DNA of 64,000 bases. It comes from Pyropia yezoensis (lineage: Eukaryota; Rhodophyta; Bangiophyceae; Bangiales; Bangiaceae). The notes below the pieces were generated by a model that saw nothing but the letters and a program-made list of their open reading frames with translations, had not been told where the DNA came from and did no database searches. The translations under genes were made by a program, and so were the position numbers. The DNA lies in contig CM020620.1 of assembly GCA_009829735.1 (NCBI GenBank), positions 5,784,593 through 5,848,592 of the forward strand, in the 5' to 3' direction. Positions 32,243 to 42,944 of this stretch are shown here, piece by piece (position 1 is the first letter of the stretch; every line of letters begins with the position of its first letter).

Positions 32243-32825
32243 GGGGGGTTGGAAGGCGCTGTCGGCGCGAGGCAGGCGGGAGTGGGGCGAAGCGGTGGGG
32301 CGATGGAGCAGTGGCACAACCGCCGCTACTGCCTGTTTGCTGATGGTGGTCGCCGCCCGCCCTCCGCGCCCCCAATGCTGAATTCGACGGTACGCGACGC
32401 GCACTGCGCTTGCCGCCGGGGTGGAGCAAGGGTGGGCTGGTGGCGTCGCGCCGGCTCGCGCGGGCGCCGCCGCCGTGGGGACTCTCCCCGCATCCCTCCC
32501 CTGCACGCCGACTGCGGTGGGGTGCCTGCACCGTCGCGGTGCGAAGCAAATGCGCAACGGTGCCTGGCATGCAGCGTGCTATTACCGGGGTTACGGGTGT
32601 CCGAAGTGCGCAGAAAGAGAGCGTGATAGTGGAAGTCAAGAAAAAAAAAGGGCGACTCTCTGCGTCTGCATCTCATCGTGTTCCACCAGACCGTCTGGGT
32701 CGCGACTGTGGCCACTTTGCTACTCGGGAGGGACATCGCGAGGGCAGCACAACACGTTCTTGGCAGCTCCTGGTATACTATACTGTCTGGTTGGGCCTTG
32801 CAGCAGCACTCACTCGACCGTCCTC
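32243..32825. other. Intergenic region, no gene seen
   Basis: This is the 3' flank of the SPFH gene and upstream region of the small hypothetical gene. A poly-A tract of nine bases lies near 32641. A TATACTATACTG stretch at about 32772-32783, 45 bp before the next ATG, is a possible core promoter. Confidence 0.35.
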
Positions 32826-33317
32826 ATGAGCATGAAAGTGGTGGTCAAGAGCTTTCGGGCGCTCGCAGAGGCGTTGCGGATGACACCAAGCATGCAAGCG
32901 GAGGTGCTGGTGCGCTCCTTTCGCAGGGGGAAAGAATCAAGGCTGCTGCTTGAGCAGCACAAGACCGAGACTGGACAGGTCATGTACATCCTGGAGCGTC
33001 GGCGTGCCACTGGGGAGGTCAAGGTCGCTGCGCGAGAGAGAGACCTGTACGATGGGCGGCAGAGGCGGTTTTTGTCCGCCCTTGAGGTCAAGGTCCTGAA
33101 GAACGACGACCTGCCGGGACTTCCTAGCCGCCGGCGCCGACTGCAGCGGCGCGCAAGCACCCCCGCCGCGGCTCCCGCCAAGGCAGCCAGGGGGCACTGC
33201 CGTCACCGCCAGGCCACCCGAGGGAGCGGGGCAATACGGCCCGAGCCGGCGCCCGCCACCACTTGGCTCGCAGCACCCGCCAGCAAAATCGGAACCGCAA
33301 ATCCCCCGAGCCGGTAA
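32826..33317 (+). CDS. Small basic hypothetical protein, possibly first exon
   Basis: Not a family I recognise. The ATG at 32826 (MSMKVVVKSFRALAEAL) opens about 163 codons. The first ~100 residues look globular (LLLEQHKTETGQVMYILERR); the rest is Arg/Ala/Pro-rich. The stop TAA is embedded in CCGGTAAGTG, a strong splice-donor match at about 33315, so the open frame may be exon 1 of a longer gene whose next exon I could not find. The longer frame upstream (from 32421) is low complexity. A TATA-like stretch 45 bp upstream supports the ATG chosen. Confidence 0.4.
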   Translation: MSMKVVVKSFRALAEALRMTPSMQAEVLVRSFRRGKESRLLLEQHKTETGQVMYILERRRATGEVKVAARERDLYDGRQRRFLSALEVKVLKNDDLPGLPSRRRRLQRRASTPAAAPAKAARGHCRHRQATRGSGAIRPEPAPATTWLAAPASKIGTANPPSR

Positions 33318-33921
33318 GTGCCCAGTTACCGTGCTTGTCCAGAGGGACGAGGGAAAGAGAAGGGGGGGGAGGGGGGGGGAGGGGGGGCGGTGACGGTGCC
33401 CGCGGCACGGTGTGGTCGCGAGCTGCTCCTGTCCCACCGTGGGGAGGGTGCGGGGGGCACCCACGATCGTGGGGTTGCGTGCCTGCATGCATGTAGGTAT
33501 GGACGTATCTACTGTACAGGCGGTTTGTACAGTACCTACGGTATGTTTGTAACAGTCAAAGGGTGCGGGGGCGTGGCCACGGCTTTGTTCGTTGGGGGTA
33601 GACGCGGGAATGGCCGAAAGAGTTGGGTGTTGTTGGAATTGTACAGTACAGTACAGCGTACAGTACATGACGGGGGCGACGCGGACAATGGGCGGCCTCC
33701 GACGGGCACCTGCACACTTATCTGGCGGGCGCACCTGCAGGTGCCCAGCTGGGCACGGCCATCGCCATCTCCGCCAGAAGGGGCGGCACAGGGAAGGAGC
33801 CCCATACAGACGTGTTTGGGCAAGCAGCAGCTACTCGCCGCCCCCCCCTACCCCCACCCACCGACACGAGCTCCTACGCCAGTGTGAACGGCACTGTCTT
33901 TCCATCCACGTGGGCTGCTCC
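33318..33921. other. Intergenic region with GTACA repeats
   Basis: It holds a G-rich run (33362-33388) and GTACAG/GTACA repeats at about 33510-33545 and 33641-33668. No gene is seen. The AFG3-like gene ends at its right edge on the minus strand. Confidence 0.45.
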
Positions 33922-36900
33922 TCATGCCAGCTCTGGGATGAGCTCCTCCTCCTTCTCCCGCCGCGGCGACTTGCGCGCGCCGCCCCGCGGGCCGGCGGCG
34001 CCCGCGTCGGGGGGCTCCCCGCCCTCGGGCCACGGCACCTCCCGCCCCTGCTCGTCCACCAGCCCGACGGGTGCGCCGCCGGTGGGCGCCCGCGGCGCCC
34101 CGCCGCCCCCGTCCTCGGCGTCCGCGCCGGGGGCGCCGTCGGCGGCAGCCGCCGGCCTGCCAGCCGCGCCGGTGCGCGCGGCACGGTCGCGCTCAAACGC
34201 GTCCACGTACTCGTCGTACTCGACGGGCTTGCCGTACTGGCGCTCGCCGAGGAGCTCCACCAGGTCCTCGTGCTTGAGCACCTCCCGCTCCAGCAGCCGC
34301 GCCGCAAGCGTCTTGATCGCCGGCAGCTTCTCGCCCAGCAGCGCCATGCACCGCGCCTCGGCAGCGTCGACGATTTTGCGGGCTTCGTCGTCAATCAGCT
34401 CGGCCGTCTCCTCGGCGTAGGGCTTGTAAAACTGGGAGCCGCCCGCCGCCGCTGACGCGGCCGCGTCGGGAAAGTGGACGGTGCCGAGCGTGGCGCTCAT
34501 CCCAAAGCGGGTGATGAGGGCATACGCAGCACGGGTAACCCGCTCCAGGTCGTTTTCCGCTCCCGACGTGACCGACCCATAGATGAGGCGCTCTGCCGAG
34601 CGGCCAGCCAGGGCCATCACCATGAAGTCCTCCAGCTGTACCCGCGACTGCAGCACCCGGTCAGGCGGCAGGTACTGGGCAAAGCCGAGTGCGGAAGAGC
34701 CACGCGGTACGATGGACACCTTGAGCAGAGGGTCCGCGTGTTCCAGGAACCAGCCCGCCACCGCGTGGCCGGCCTCATGGTGAGCCACAATCTCCCGCTC
34801 TTTCTTGGATACCACCTTGTTCCGCTTCTCCAAGCCGCCCATCACGCGGTCGGCGGCCGACTCGAAGTCAACCACCCGCACAGCGGTCTGGTCTTCTCGC
34901 GCAGCAATCAGGGCCGCCTCGTTGCACACGTTGGCAATGTCCGCGCCGGCAAACCCAGGCGTCAGAGTCGCGAGCTTCTTGGCAATCGCGTCCAGCGGGG
35001 TGTCCACTTTGATGCCGTCCGAGTCAGAACCAGAGCTGGTGTCCGCCGCGCCAGCTGCGCCTGTAGCGTCAGAGCTATCGTTGGAACTGGTGCTCACACT
35101 GGCACCGGCGCTCGCGTTAGCACTGGCAGCGACGCTGGGTCCGCTCCCAGTCACATTCGCAGTCGCGCCTGCCGCAGACGCAGCCGCCGCCGGCAAGTCT
35201 TCTGCGGCACCGGTGGCAGAACTGCCGGCCGCCTTTGCCGCCGCAGCGGCAACCGCCGCAGCCATCGCCGCTGGGTCGGCCAGCTTCAGGGGCGCAAGGT
35301 GCACCTTGAAGATCTCAAACCGCCCCCGCATGTCTGGCTTGTCAATCGTAATCTGACGGTCAAAGCGGCCCGGCCGCAGCAGCGCCTTGTCCAGAATGTC
35401 CGCCCGGTTGGTACCCGCCAGCACCACCACCCCTGATGACGAAGAGAAACCGTCCATCTCCACTAGCAGCGCATTCAGGGTGTTCTCACGCTCGTCGCTG
35501 CCACCCGAAAATCCGCCCCGCCCGCGGGCGCGGCCTATGGCATCAATCTCGTCAATGAAGACGATGCATGGTGCTGACGCCCGCGCAGTGGCAAACAGGT
35601 CGCGCACGCGCGACGGCCCGACACCAACAAACATCTCGATAAAATCCGAGCCCGACATGGAGAAGAAGGGCACGTTGGCTTCCCCGGCAGTCGCCTTTGC
35701 CAGCAGCGTCTTGCCCGTCCCCGGGGGCCCCACCAGTAGAGCGCCCTTGGGGATCTTGGCGCCCAGACGGGTGTACTTGGACGCGTTTTGCAAAAAATCG
35801 ACGAACTCCATGACCTCCACCTTGGCCTCATCCAGACCGGCGACATCGGCAAACTTGGTAGACTTCTCTCCGGCGGCACCCGTCGCGCCCTTTCCTCGTA
35901 CAACGACGGGCTTGGCCTTGCCAACTTGAAAGATGCCACCTGGCCCACCGGGTCCTCCCATCCGGCTGACCGCCCCACGAGCCACCATCAAGACGCCCAT
36001 CCCCACCAGCAGTACCGTCGGGAGGGAGGACTCCAGAAAATCAGCAAACAGGTCCCGCTCCTGAACGTACGTGACAGGCACAAAGTCGTCATCGGATATG
36101 CCCAAGTCCTCCTGGGCGGCCTCCAGCTTGGCCTCAAACGCGTCCACCGACGCGATGCGCAGCTGGAAGGACGGCACCGCCCGTCCGCCACTGGCCTTGG
36201 CTGCCGCCACCGCCACCTCCACTGCCGGGTCAAGCCGCCCGTCCCCGTCCGACTCCCCGTTGCCGCCGAGCCCCCCCTGACCACCATAGCCACGACTGCT
36301 GCCGTCGCCGCCCGATGACAAGGACATACCGCGGTCACCCCCGGAGCGCGACAGCAGCGTCGCGTCCGGTGGCAGACGCTCCCCGACCAACGCAGAGTCT
36401 CGCAAGTAGACTCGCGCGGTAGTGCCATTAGCCACCTCGATGCGGTCGACCAGGCCCGGGTCAAGCAGCTGCCACACTAAAGCCTGGAAGGAGATGTCGG
36501 GGGTTCGTTCCTGGCGCCCTACCAGCAGGTTGACAGCCGCAAGAACGGCGGTGGTGACGCCTAGAGAGATGCGCCAGTCGGGGCCACCTCCAGGAAGCTC
36601 CTCGCCGCCGCCGCTGGCGCCCTTGGGGCCCTTCTCGCCGCCGCTGGCGCCATTGGAGCCCTTCTCGCCGTCGCTGGTGCCCTTGGAGCCCTTCTCGCCG
36701 CCGCTGGCGCCCTTGCCGCCGTTGGCGCCCTGAGGACCGTTACCGTCACCGCTGGCAGCCTTCGGGACCTTCTCGCTGCTGCTACTGCCCTTATGGCCCT
36801 TGTCGCCCCCCACCGGCGGCGTCTCCGCGCACATCCACCGCCCCACGACCGCGGGCGTCGTGTCCACAGCCAGCACCTGCGCGCGCTGTGCTACCCGCAG

Positions 36901-37122
36901 CGCGTCCATCGCAGCGCACTCTTCTCGAAGGAAAACATCGGCAGTGGCCTGCCGCCGCAGCAGGTCCGCCCGGCAGCTCGTGGCGTCTATAGCGGTGAGC
37001 CCCACGTCGGCCGCGGCAGGGGCGGCCGCCGGGCGGCGAGGGGGCACCGGCACGGAGGGGGGACGGGAGGCGAGGGCACAGTTGATCAGTCGTTGGAGCG
37101 GAGGGGGGGGACGGCGTGCCAT
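33922..37122 (-). CDS. AFG3/FtsH-like mitochondrial m-AAA metalloprotease
   Basis: 1066 aa from the ATG at 37122 ([15 protein letters not shown]); an upstream ATG adds 24 low-complexity residues. The Arg-rich start fits a mitochondrial presequence. Order: a Gly/Lys-rich repeat (about 126-171), a small FtsH-type intermembrane domain, a hydrophobic segment ([17 protein letters not shown]), then the AAA domain with Walker A GPPGTGKT (about 465-472), Walker [10 protein letters not shown] (about 520) and [12 protein letters not shown]. The zinc protease motif HEAGH is at about 782-786. [15 protein letters not shown] and [14 protein letters not shown] match the AFG3/paraplegin branch, which degrades misfolded inner-membrane proteins. 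Odd: about 95 Ala/Ser-rich residues (about 612-705) are inserted before [18 protein letters not shown], and the C-terminus is an Ala/Gly-rich extension. Shared upstream region with SEC24. Confidence 0.92.
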   Translation of the reverse strand: MARRPPPPLQRLINCALASRPPSVPVPPRRPAAAPAAADVGLTAIDATSCRADLLRRQATADVFLREECAAMDALRVAQRAQVLAVDTTPAVVGRWMCAETPPVGGDKGHKGSSSSEKVPKAASGDGNGPQGANGGKGASGGEKGSKGTSDGEKGSNGASGGEKGPKGASGGGEELPGGGPDWRISLGVTTAVLAAVNLLVGRQERTPDISFQALVWQLLDPGLVDRIEVANGTTARVYLRDSALVGERLPPDATLLSRSGGDRGMSLSSGGDGSSRGYGGQGGLGGNGESDGDGRLDPAVEVAVAAAKASGGRAVPSFQLRIASVDAFEAKLEAAQEDLGISDDDFVPVTYVQERDLFADFLESSLPTVLLVGMGVLMVARGAVSRMGGPGGPGGIFQVGKAKPVVVRGKGATGAAGEKSTKFADVAGLDEAKVEVMEFVDFLQNASKYTRLGAKIPKGALLVGPPGTGKTLLAKATAGEANVPFFSMSGSDFIEMFVGVGPSRVRDLFATARASAPCIVFIDEIDAIGRARGRGGFSGGSDERENTLNALLVEMDGFSSSSGVVVLAGTNRADILDKALLRPGRFDRQITIDKPDMRGRFEIFKVHLAPLKLADPAAMAAAVAAAAAKAAGSSATGAAEDLPAAAASAAGATANVTGSGPSVAASANASAGASVSTSSNDSSDATGAAGAADTSSGSDSDGIKVDTPLDAIAKKLATLTPGFAGADIANVCNEAALIAAREDQTAVRVVDFESAADRVMGGLEKRNKVVSKKEREIVAHHEAGHAVAGWFLEHADPLLKVSIVPRGSSALGFAQYLPPDRVLQSRVQLEDFMVMALAGRSAERLIYGSVTSGAENDLERVTRAAYALITRFGMSATLGTVHFPDAAASAAAGGSQFYKPYAEETAELIDDEARKIVDAAEARCMALLGEKLPAIKTLAARLLEREVLKHEDLVELLGERQYGKPVEYDEYVDAFERDRAARTGAAGRPAAAADGAPGADAEDGGGGAPRAPTGGAPVGLVDEQGREVPWPEGGEPPDAGAAGPRGGARKSPRREKEEELIPELA
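36620..36720 (-). repeat. 30-bp in-frame tandem repeat in the AFG3-like gene
   Basis: About three and a half copies of a 30-bp unit encode [14 protein letters not shown] decapeptides (GGEKG core) just after the presequence. The spacing of Gly gives a short collagen-like look. It is probably length-variable. Confidence 0.7.
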
Positions 37123-37867
37123 GCCGCCAGGCAGGGGGGGGAAGGGAGAGGGAGGACCCGGGCAAAGATGATGCGGCGAAACCGTCAGAGACAAAGAGAG
37201 AAGGCGAGAGCGGGGGGCAAGTGACTGTGCAGGTGCGAGACCAGAAAAAGATGCACAGTCGATGAGGAGCGGAGGCCCGGGTAGCCAGAAATGGAAGCGC
37301 GGTTGACCGCGCGAGTGGTCGAGTCTCTAAGGCGGATGGAGTCGGGCTGTCAAACCGACCTTCTTCATGGGACGATACACACGTTCCACCTCAAAGAACG
37401 GCCTGAGGACTGCATCGTACACGTGGCACACACATTCCTGCGCAGAGATTTTATTCACTTCTGACTACACAGTAAGTGAGTATAAATGTTGAACCATTCG
37501 ATTGTGACAGCATTCTTAATGGTAGTAACGCTTTAAGTAGTACATTTTACGGCTGGGCCTCAGCTGCCGCCGGAACGACCGTCAGCAGAGGCCCCTCGTC
37601 TGAAAGGGCGAGCTGGGTCTTTCTTCGTCGTGCCAACGTGTCGCGGGTAGGCCGCGCTGCATTTCCCTGCCTGCCCCACCTTGGGGCGCCGTCGGTGCCA
37701 CATCAACGGCCGAGGGCCACGGCAGTGCTTTCATTCCGAGTCTTTCTTGTCGTACCTGTTTTTTGCTGCCGCTCTCTTCTTTCCTATTCTCTCACCCGCT
37801 GTGGTGGACACGGCCCTCTCCCTGCTTTGCGCGGGCGGCGATCATCCGCACTGCCGCTCCCATCATC
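37123..37867. promoter_or_regulatory. Divergent promoter region AFG3-like / SEC24
   Basis: 745 bp separate the two start codons. TATAAATG at 37481-37488 could be the TATA element for SEC24. A tRNA-like D-arm sequence near 37311-37335 was examined and rejected as a tRNA gene. Confidence 0.4.
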
Positions 37868-40800
37868 ATGCAAGCTGGCCGCTACCCCAACATGCCGCCG
37901 CATTCGCGCCCCGGGATGCCTGGGCAGCCAGGCGCGGCGCCGCAGCAGCCAAACGCATCGCAATCGGGGTACCCAGGTGTAGGGGCGGTTCATCCCGTGT
38001 CGCAGCAGCCACAGCAGCAACCGATGGCGCAAGCGTATGGTGGCGGCCCGCAAGCGGTTGGGCGGGCGGGGCCGCCCGTCCAGGGCGCTCCGGCGGCTGG
38101 GCAGCAGTTTGGGCGAGTTCCGGCACCGGCCGGGGCACCCCAGCAATATGGGAGGTCGGCAGCGCCGGGGGCACCGCCGCAGAGTTTTGGGCGGCAGCCC
38201 TCTCCGCAGCAGCTGCAGCCGCCGCAGGGAGCTCGACCGGGGGGCCCGACGCCGTTGGCTCCGGCAGGCCAGCAGTTTGGCCGTGCCGCCCCGCTGCAGC
38301 AGCAGCAGCAGCAGTATCCGCAGCTGCAGCAGCAGCGGCAGCCGCCGCCGTCGACGCAGCAGCCGCAGCAGCAGCAGGCTGTGAGCGGTGCGGCAAATGG
38401 GGCGGCTTACGCGGCCACGGCTGGTCCGTCAGGCCATCCGGCGGTGCGATCACGCTACCCGGCGCCGGCTGCTCCGGTTCGAGGGGGAGCGCCGGCCATG
38501 CGGCCGCCGCCACCCAATGTGGCCTCCTCGGCCGCGGCGCCGCCCATGTACGCCATGCCTCCCCGGCCAGGAGCTGGGGGCGGTGTGAATGCCCTTGCAG
38601 GTCAAGTTGGTGCTATGAACTTGCAGCAGCAGCAGTCGTCGCAGGACGGTACCGCAATGTCGCCTGGCCCGCCCGCGGCCATGGCGCCTGCACAATTTGG
38701 CCCGCCGCCTCCGGGCGCAGCGGGGGTTCCCGGCCCGCCGGGCCCGCCGGGCCCACCTGCTGGTGCCCCTGCTGCGCCGCCGGCTCGGTTGGACCCGGGC
38801 GGCATGCCCCGGCCCAGTGCTCTGGAGGCGCCTTGTGGTGCTCCCCGGGAACGTATCGCCTGTCCGATCCCCTCTGTGGCGCCAACGACAGTCATCCCCC
38901 CGTTGTCCAACGCGGACTACGTGGCCGAAGATCAGGGTTCCTGTACCGTTCGCTACCAGCGAGTTACAACGGGTTCTATTCCAGCGGAGCCGGCGATTAT
39001 GACCAAGTCCGCTCTGCCTTTGGGGGTTGTGCTGACGCCTTTTGCGGACGCGGCTATGGGAGAGGCGGCCATCCCGACGGTTGACCTGCCTAATGGTCCC
39101 CTCCGTTGTGACCGCTGTCGGGCGTATGCGAACCCCGGCTTTCGCTTCATGTCGTCGGGTGCCAAGTACAGCTGCAACCTGTGTGGCTTTTCGGGCGACA
39201 CCCCGTCGGAGCATTACTCGGCAGTGGACCCCGCGACGGGCTACCGTGCGGATGCGTCTGTGCGGCCCGAATTTTACCGCGGTTCCGTTGACTATGTCGT
39301 GAACAACCCAGACTATTGGACGCGCAAGCCGACTTCACCGCTCTATGTGTATGCGATCGACGTCTCTCTGGGGGCCGTTCGCTCCGGTCTAGCGTCAGCA
39401 GCACTTCGGTCGATTAAGACGATTCTTACTTCCGCCGCTCTTCCCGGGGACACCACGGCCCAGACGCCTGCGGGGGCGCCGTACACGGGCGCTCGTGTGG
39501 CCATCTTCACGTTTAGCAGCGTGCTGCACTTTTTTGACGCTCGCAACCCGACCGTCTCCACGCTCATCGCCCCCGACATTGATGAGCCGTTTGTACCCAT
39601 TGGGGGTCACGCTCTCTTTTTGACGCCGACGCAGGGCGCCGCTGCGATTGACGCGGCGCTGGCAGCCCACGGTCTTTCTGGTAGTACTCCAGCAGAAGGC
39701 GTGGCATCAGACTGCGCTTTTGGGGCAGCTGTGGCCGCTGTGCAGGCAGCGCTGGGCGATACGGGCGGCAAGGCCTTCATCATCGCTGCGTCGCTTCCGT
39801 CCATGGGCGTGGGCGCGCTTGAGCGCCGAGGAGGCGGGGCTCTGGGAGGCGGCGAAGAGCGACAGGCAGCGCTGCTCAAGGAGGGCTCCTCGGTGTATAC
39901 AAAGCTGGGACTCGCCCTTGCCGAAGCGGGCATTTCTGTGGACGTGCTGCTTGCCCCGTCCTCTGCCTATGTGGACGCGGCCACGACATTGCGCCTGCCC
40001 CGCGCCTGCGGTGGCCGCTCGCACATGTTCCCGTCATTCACCGCTGCCCGCGATGGCCCTTCGCTGTTCCGTACCCTCTGGGCGGCCACTGTGTCTGTGC
40101 GAGCATTCGATGCGCTGCTGCGAGTCAGGACCACTTCTGGGCTCGAGGCGACGCGCGAGTTCCTCGGCCACTTCGCGCGCCCGCAGCGCGGCGACGACGT
40201 TTCTGCGCCAGTGTTTGATTCCCAGTCGTGCCTGACGTTGGAGTTGGTGATTGAGTCCAAGCTGCCGAGTGCTGATGGTGCATCTAGCGGCGGCGGAGGC
40301 GGTGGCATGCGCAGCGCTTTTGGCGGTGGAGGTGGGGGCGGTGGCGGTGGCGGTACACCCGCTAATGCCAGTGACGTGTGCGTGCAGACGGCAGTACTCT
40401 ACACCGATGTATTGGGACGGCGGCGGATCCGGGTGCACACCACCTTTGCGGCGCGTGCGGCCAGCGTGACCGACGTTTTCCGACTCGCCGACGTGGATGC
40501 CATTCTGGCGTTGATGGCCAAGCGTGCGGCCACGGCGGTTCTCGCGGGTGGCACCGCCCTCTCGGCCGCGCGAGCGGCGCTCATCAACAAGGTTGCGCAT
40601 GCCCTCTTTGCGTACCGCAAGTACTGCACGACGGCAGCGAGCTCTGGCCAGCTGATCCTTCCAGAGTCCATCAAGATTCTTCCGGTTTACTTGTTAGGCC
40701 TGATCAAGTGTGCGGCCTTTCGTTCTACGGCCGCCACGGATGCAGTATCGGTGGACGCTCGGGCGCACGCGTTGTCCGTACTTGTGTGGCTCCCACCATC

Positions 40801-41398
40801 GTCGATTGCGGCACGCTGCTACCCACGAATGTACGTGCTGCAGGACCTGCCAGCTGCAGCAGGGGTGCCTCTGCCTGGCTTGGGCACGTCGGGGGGCGCG
40901 AGTGAGGGTTTGGTTCCACCCGAGCCGGTCGCCATGCCGCCCACGACGGCATTGTCCGCCTCTGCGCTGGCGTCCGACGGGGTGGTGTTGGTGGAGAACG
41001 CAGAGCGGTTGGTGGTGTGGCTCGGCAACGCCGCCAGCCGGGAGTTGGCCATGGACGCGATTTCCGATCTGGGCGGTGGTCGTCTGGTTGTCCGTGCCGA
41101 CGCGGGGGTGCCTGCCGAGACGGAGCGGGCCAAGCGACTGAGCGCGATTATTGCTCGCATCTTTGCTGTCCGCCCCGCCCTTACCTCTGTGCGGGTGGTG
41201 GTTCGTGGGCCCAAGCCGGGCGAGGGCGATGAAGGACAGCTGTTGATCCCCATGCTAGTGGAGGACCGGTCGCCGGGCAACGACTGGGACTACGTGCAGT
41301 TCCTGAAGCATGTGCACCGGGCGGTGATGGACAAGTTTGCCAGCGACGATCAGGCCCACGACCTCCAGGCGTGGGAGATGTTGAATCACGGGTACTAG
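37868..41398 (+). CDS. SEC24: SEC24-like COPII coat cargo adaptor
   Basis: A single exon of 1176 aa, ATG 37868 to TAG 41396-41398. The N-terminal ~340 residues are Pro/Gln/Gly-rich with poly-Gln, as in other Sec24 proteins. A Sec23/24 zinc finger (CDRC...CNLC, about residues 414-440) is followed by the trunk domain (YVYAIDVSLGAVRSGL...), beta-sandwich and helical domains and a gelsolin-like C-terminus. Sec24 pairs with Sec23 on ER exit sites and selects cargo for COPII vesicles. A Gly-rich loop (about residues 805-835) interrupts the beta-sandwich region. The upstream frame to 37763 is non-conserved, so MQAGRYPNMPP is the chosen start. The lack of introns in a 3.5-kb gene fits an intron-poor genome. 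Confidence 0.93.
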   Translation: MQAGRYPNMPPHSRPGMPGQPGAAPQQPNASQSGYPGVGAVHPVSQQPQQQPMAQAYGGGPQAVGRAGPPVQGAPAAGQQFGRVPAPAGAPQQYGRSAAPGAPPQSFGRQPSPQQLQPPQGARPGGPTPLAPAGQQFGRAAPLQQQQQQYPQLQQQRQPPPSTQQPQQQQAVSGAANGAAYAATAGPSGHPAVRSRYPAPAAPVRGGAPAMRPPPPNVASSAAAPPMYAMPPRPGAGGGVNALAGQVGAMNLQQQQSSQDGTAMSPGPPAAMAPAQFGPPPPGAAGVPGPPGPPGPPAGAPAAPPARLDPGGMPRPSALEAPCGAPRERIACPIPSVAPTTVIPPLSNADYVAEDQGSCTVRYQRVTTGSIPAEPAIMTKSALPLGVVLTPFADAAMGEAAIPTVDLPNGPLRCDRCRAYANPGFRFMSSGAKYSCNLCGFSGDTPSEHYSAVDPATGYRADASVRPEFYRGSVDYVVNNPDYWTRKPTSPLYVYAIDVSLGAVRSGLASAALRSIKTILTSAALPGDTTAQTPAGAPYTGARVAIFTFSSVLHFFDARNPTVSTLIAPDIDEPFVPIGGHALFLTPTQGAAAIDAALAAHGLSGSTPAEGVASDCAFGAAVAAVQAALGDTGGKAFIIAASLPSMGVGALERRGGGALGGGEERQAALLKEGSSVYTKLGLALAEAGISVDVLLAPSSAYVDAATTLRLPRACGGRSHMFPSFTAARDGPSLFRTLWAATVSVRAFDALLRVRTTSGLEATREFLGHFARPQRGDDVSAPVFDSQSCLTLELVIESKLPSADGASSGGGGGGMRSAFGGGGGGGGGGGTPANASDVCVQTAVLYTDVLGRRRIRVHTTFAARAASVTDVFRLADVDAILALMAKRAATAVLAGGTALSAARAALINKVAHALFAYRKYCTTAASSGQLILPESIKILPVYLLGLIKCAAFRSTAATDAVSVDARAHALSVLVWLPPSSIAARCYPRMYVLQDLPAAAGVPLPGLGTSGGASEGLVPPEPVAMPPTTALSASALASDGVVLVENAERLVVWLGNAASRELAMDAISDLGGGRLVVRADAGVPAETERAKRLSAIIARIFAVRPALTSVRVVVRGPKPGEGDEGQLLIPMLVEDRSPGNDWDYVQFLKHVHRAVMDKFASDDQAHDLQAWEMLNHGY

Positions 41399-42944
41399 CG
41401 GGTGGGCGTGTGAGCGCCCGTTGAAGGCCGCTTCTGTAGGAGTGGTTTGGTCTTTGGACTTGTCCTTTTTCTACGTCTTGGTCCCACATTGTGTTGTGTT
41501 GTGCGCTTCTTTTTTCACTTCCCATCCCACTAGGGGTTCAGGACTGTTGCGGGCTGCGCGTGGCTCACTGCTACGACTTACGTTTGCCAACGTCTGGCAC
41601 TTTGGCTCTCATTGCATACTCTCGCCAGCTGGCCAAGTGTGTGCGTATTCACTCGTCCTTTGCCCCCTGTGCCGCCGCGCTAGCCCTATCTCGACGACTG
41701 GTCGTGTACCGTTCAGAAAGCGCCCCAGTTGTGGGTGCTACCGACAGGATGCGGGGCTTTGCAAGCCCCTTCTGCGGCAGCAGGTGGATCGAGCCTGTCA
41801 CGATCACTATTAGGAAAACGTCACTCGACAGCCGCTTCTCTGCGGTCCTCAAAAAAAGGGTGCGCATTTAGCCAGCAACCTGTCGTGCCATTGCCAGTAG
41901 CGCCGGTGCCAGCCGGCGCACGTGCGTCCGCTGGTGGCGGCCTCACCGAAACGGCCACCCTCTGAAGGGGCGGGGCACCGGCTGGCTGGCGGGGTCAACC
42001 GCCGCGGCGGCGGACTGCCGCGACATATTGCCCACGCCGACAGCCATGACGGCCATATCGCCACCGCCACGGCAGCTATCGCGGCTATGCTATGTACAGT
42101 ATGTCCACTACATGTATAGTGGAGCACGCTGGGAGGAGTGCAGTGGTGGGCTTGGAGCACATGATTTGGGTGTTCTTCCCCGTCCAAGTCGTTATTGAAC
42201 TTTCACTTGACTCTCCGAAAGGCTGAATTGGACCTGGTTCCTGGGTTCATTCGACCAGTGGAGAAGACTTTCGATTCGAAGAGAGGAGCCGACTGAGAAC
42301 CCGCGCCCGTGCGCGCCGTGTTTTCGCTACGTGGATGGACTCGATCAGGCGTGAATGAGCCTTCTCCGCTACCGACCTGACCAGAGTGCGGCGTCAAGGC
42401 ACCACCTGTGCTCTCTTCCAGATGCTGGCATAAATGGATTCCGAGACGTGCTGGTCGCCATCTCATCGCTCCGGCGGCGCAGCCAGCCGTCCTGCTGCTC
42501 GTCATGCTCTGACCCCCTGGCTATGGCCTCCCCCCCTCTCGGCATTCCAATTAGACGGCCCCTTGACGCGGCGGTGGCTTTGGCGGCAGTGGCGACACGT
42601 TGGCGAGCGGGGGAGCTCATCGCGTAGGCGGCAGTTGGCCCTCTCGGCGCTGCCCGCCGCGTGTGCCCCGGGTCACTGCCACTGCAGATTCGCAGCCGCG
42701 ACCGGCGCTGCGGCTGCGCGCAGACGGCAGTCGAACGGAGGGCAGGGCCGTGCGGCTGGTGGCTGCGTCCCCGACGGCACAACGTACTTAACAATGGCAG
42801 GTTCCCGCCACCGCTTGTGACCGCTTGGCGGGGAAGGCAGCGAAGCAGCGGGCTGCTACAACGTCATGCTCCTTGCTCCCCCCCCCCAAATCGACATCTG
42901 CGCTCCCTCATCCCCTCTCCTTTTTTCCTGCCACCCACTTCACG
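41399..42944. other. Intergenic region, no gene seen
   Basis: 3' flank of SEC24 and upstream region of the secreted protein gene. It has a GTACAG variant near 42087 and mixed composition. No domain-bearing frame was found on either strand. Confidence 0.5.

Noticed and set aside
33944..36733. Plus-strand open frames across the AFG3-like gene
   Set aside because: They are mirror frames of a gene with strongly biased third positions; none has a domain.
37300..37400. tRNA-Leu/Ser-like sequence (GTGGTCGAG...TAAGGCG) between the AFG3-like gene and SEC24
   Set aside because: The D-arm resembles a class II tRNA, but there is no G18-G19 pair, no convincing T-arm (GTTCGANTC) and no matching acceptor 3' strand within about 130 bp. 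A permuted arrangement was also looked for and not found.
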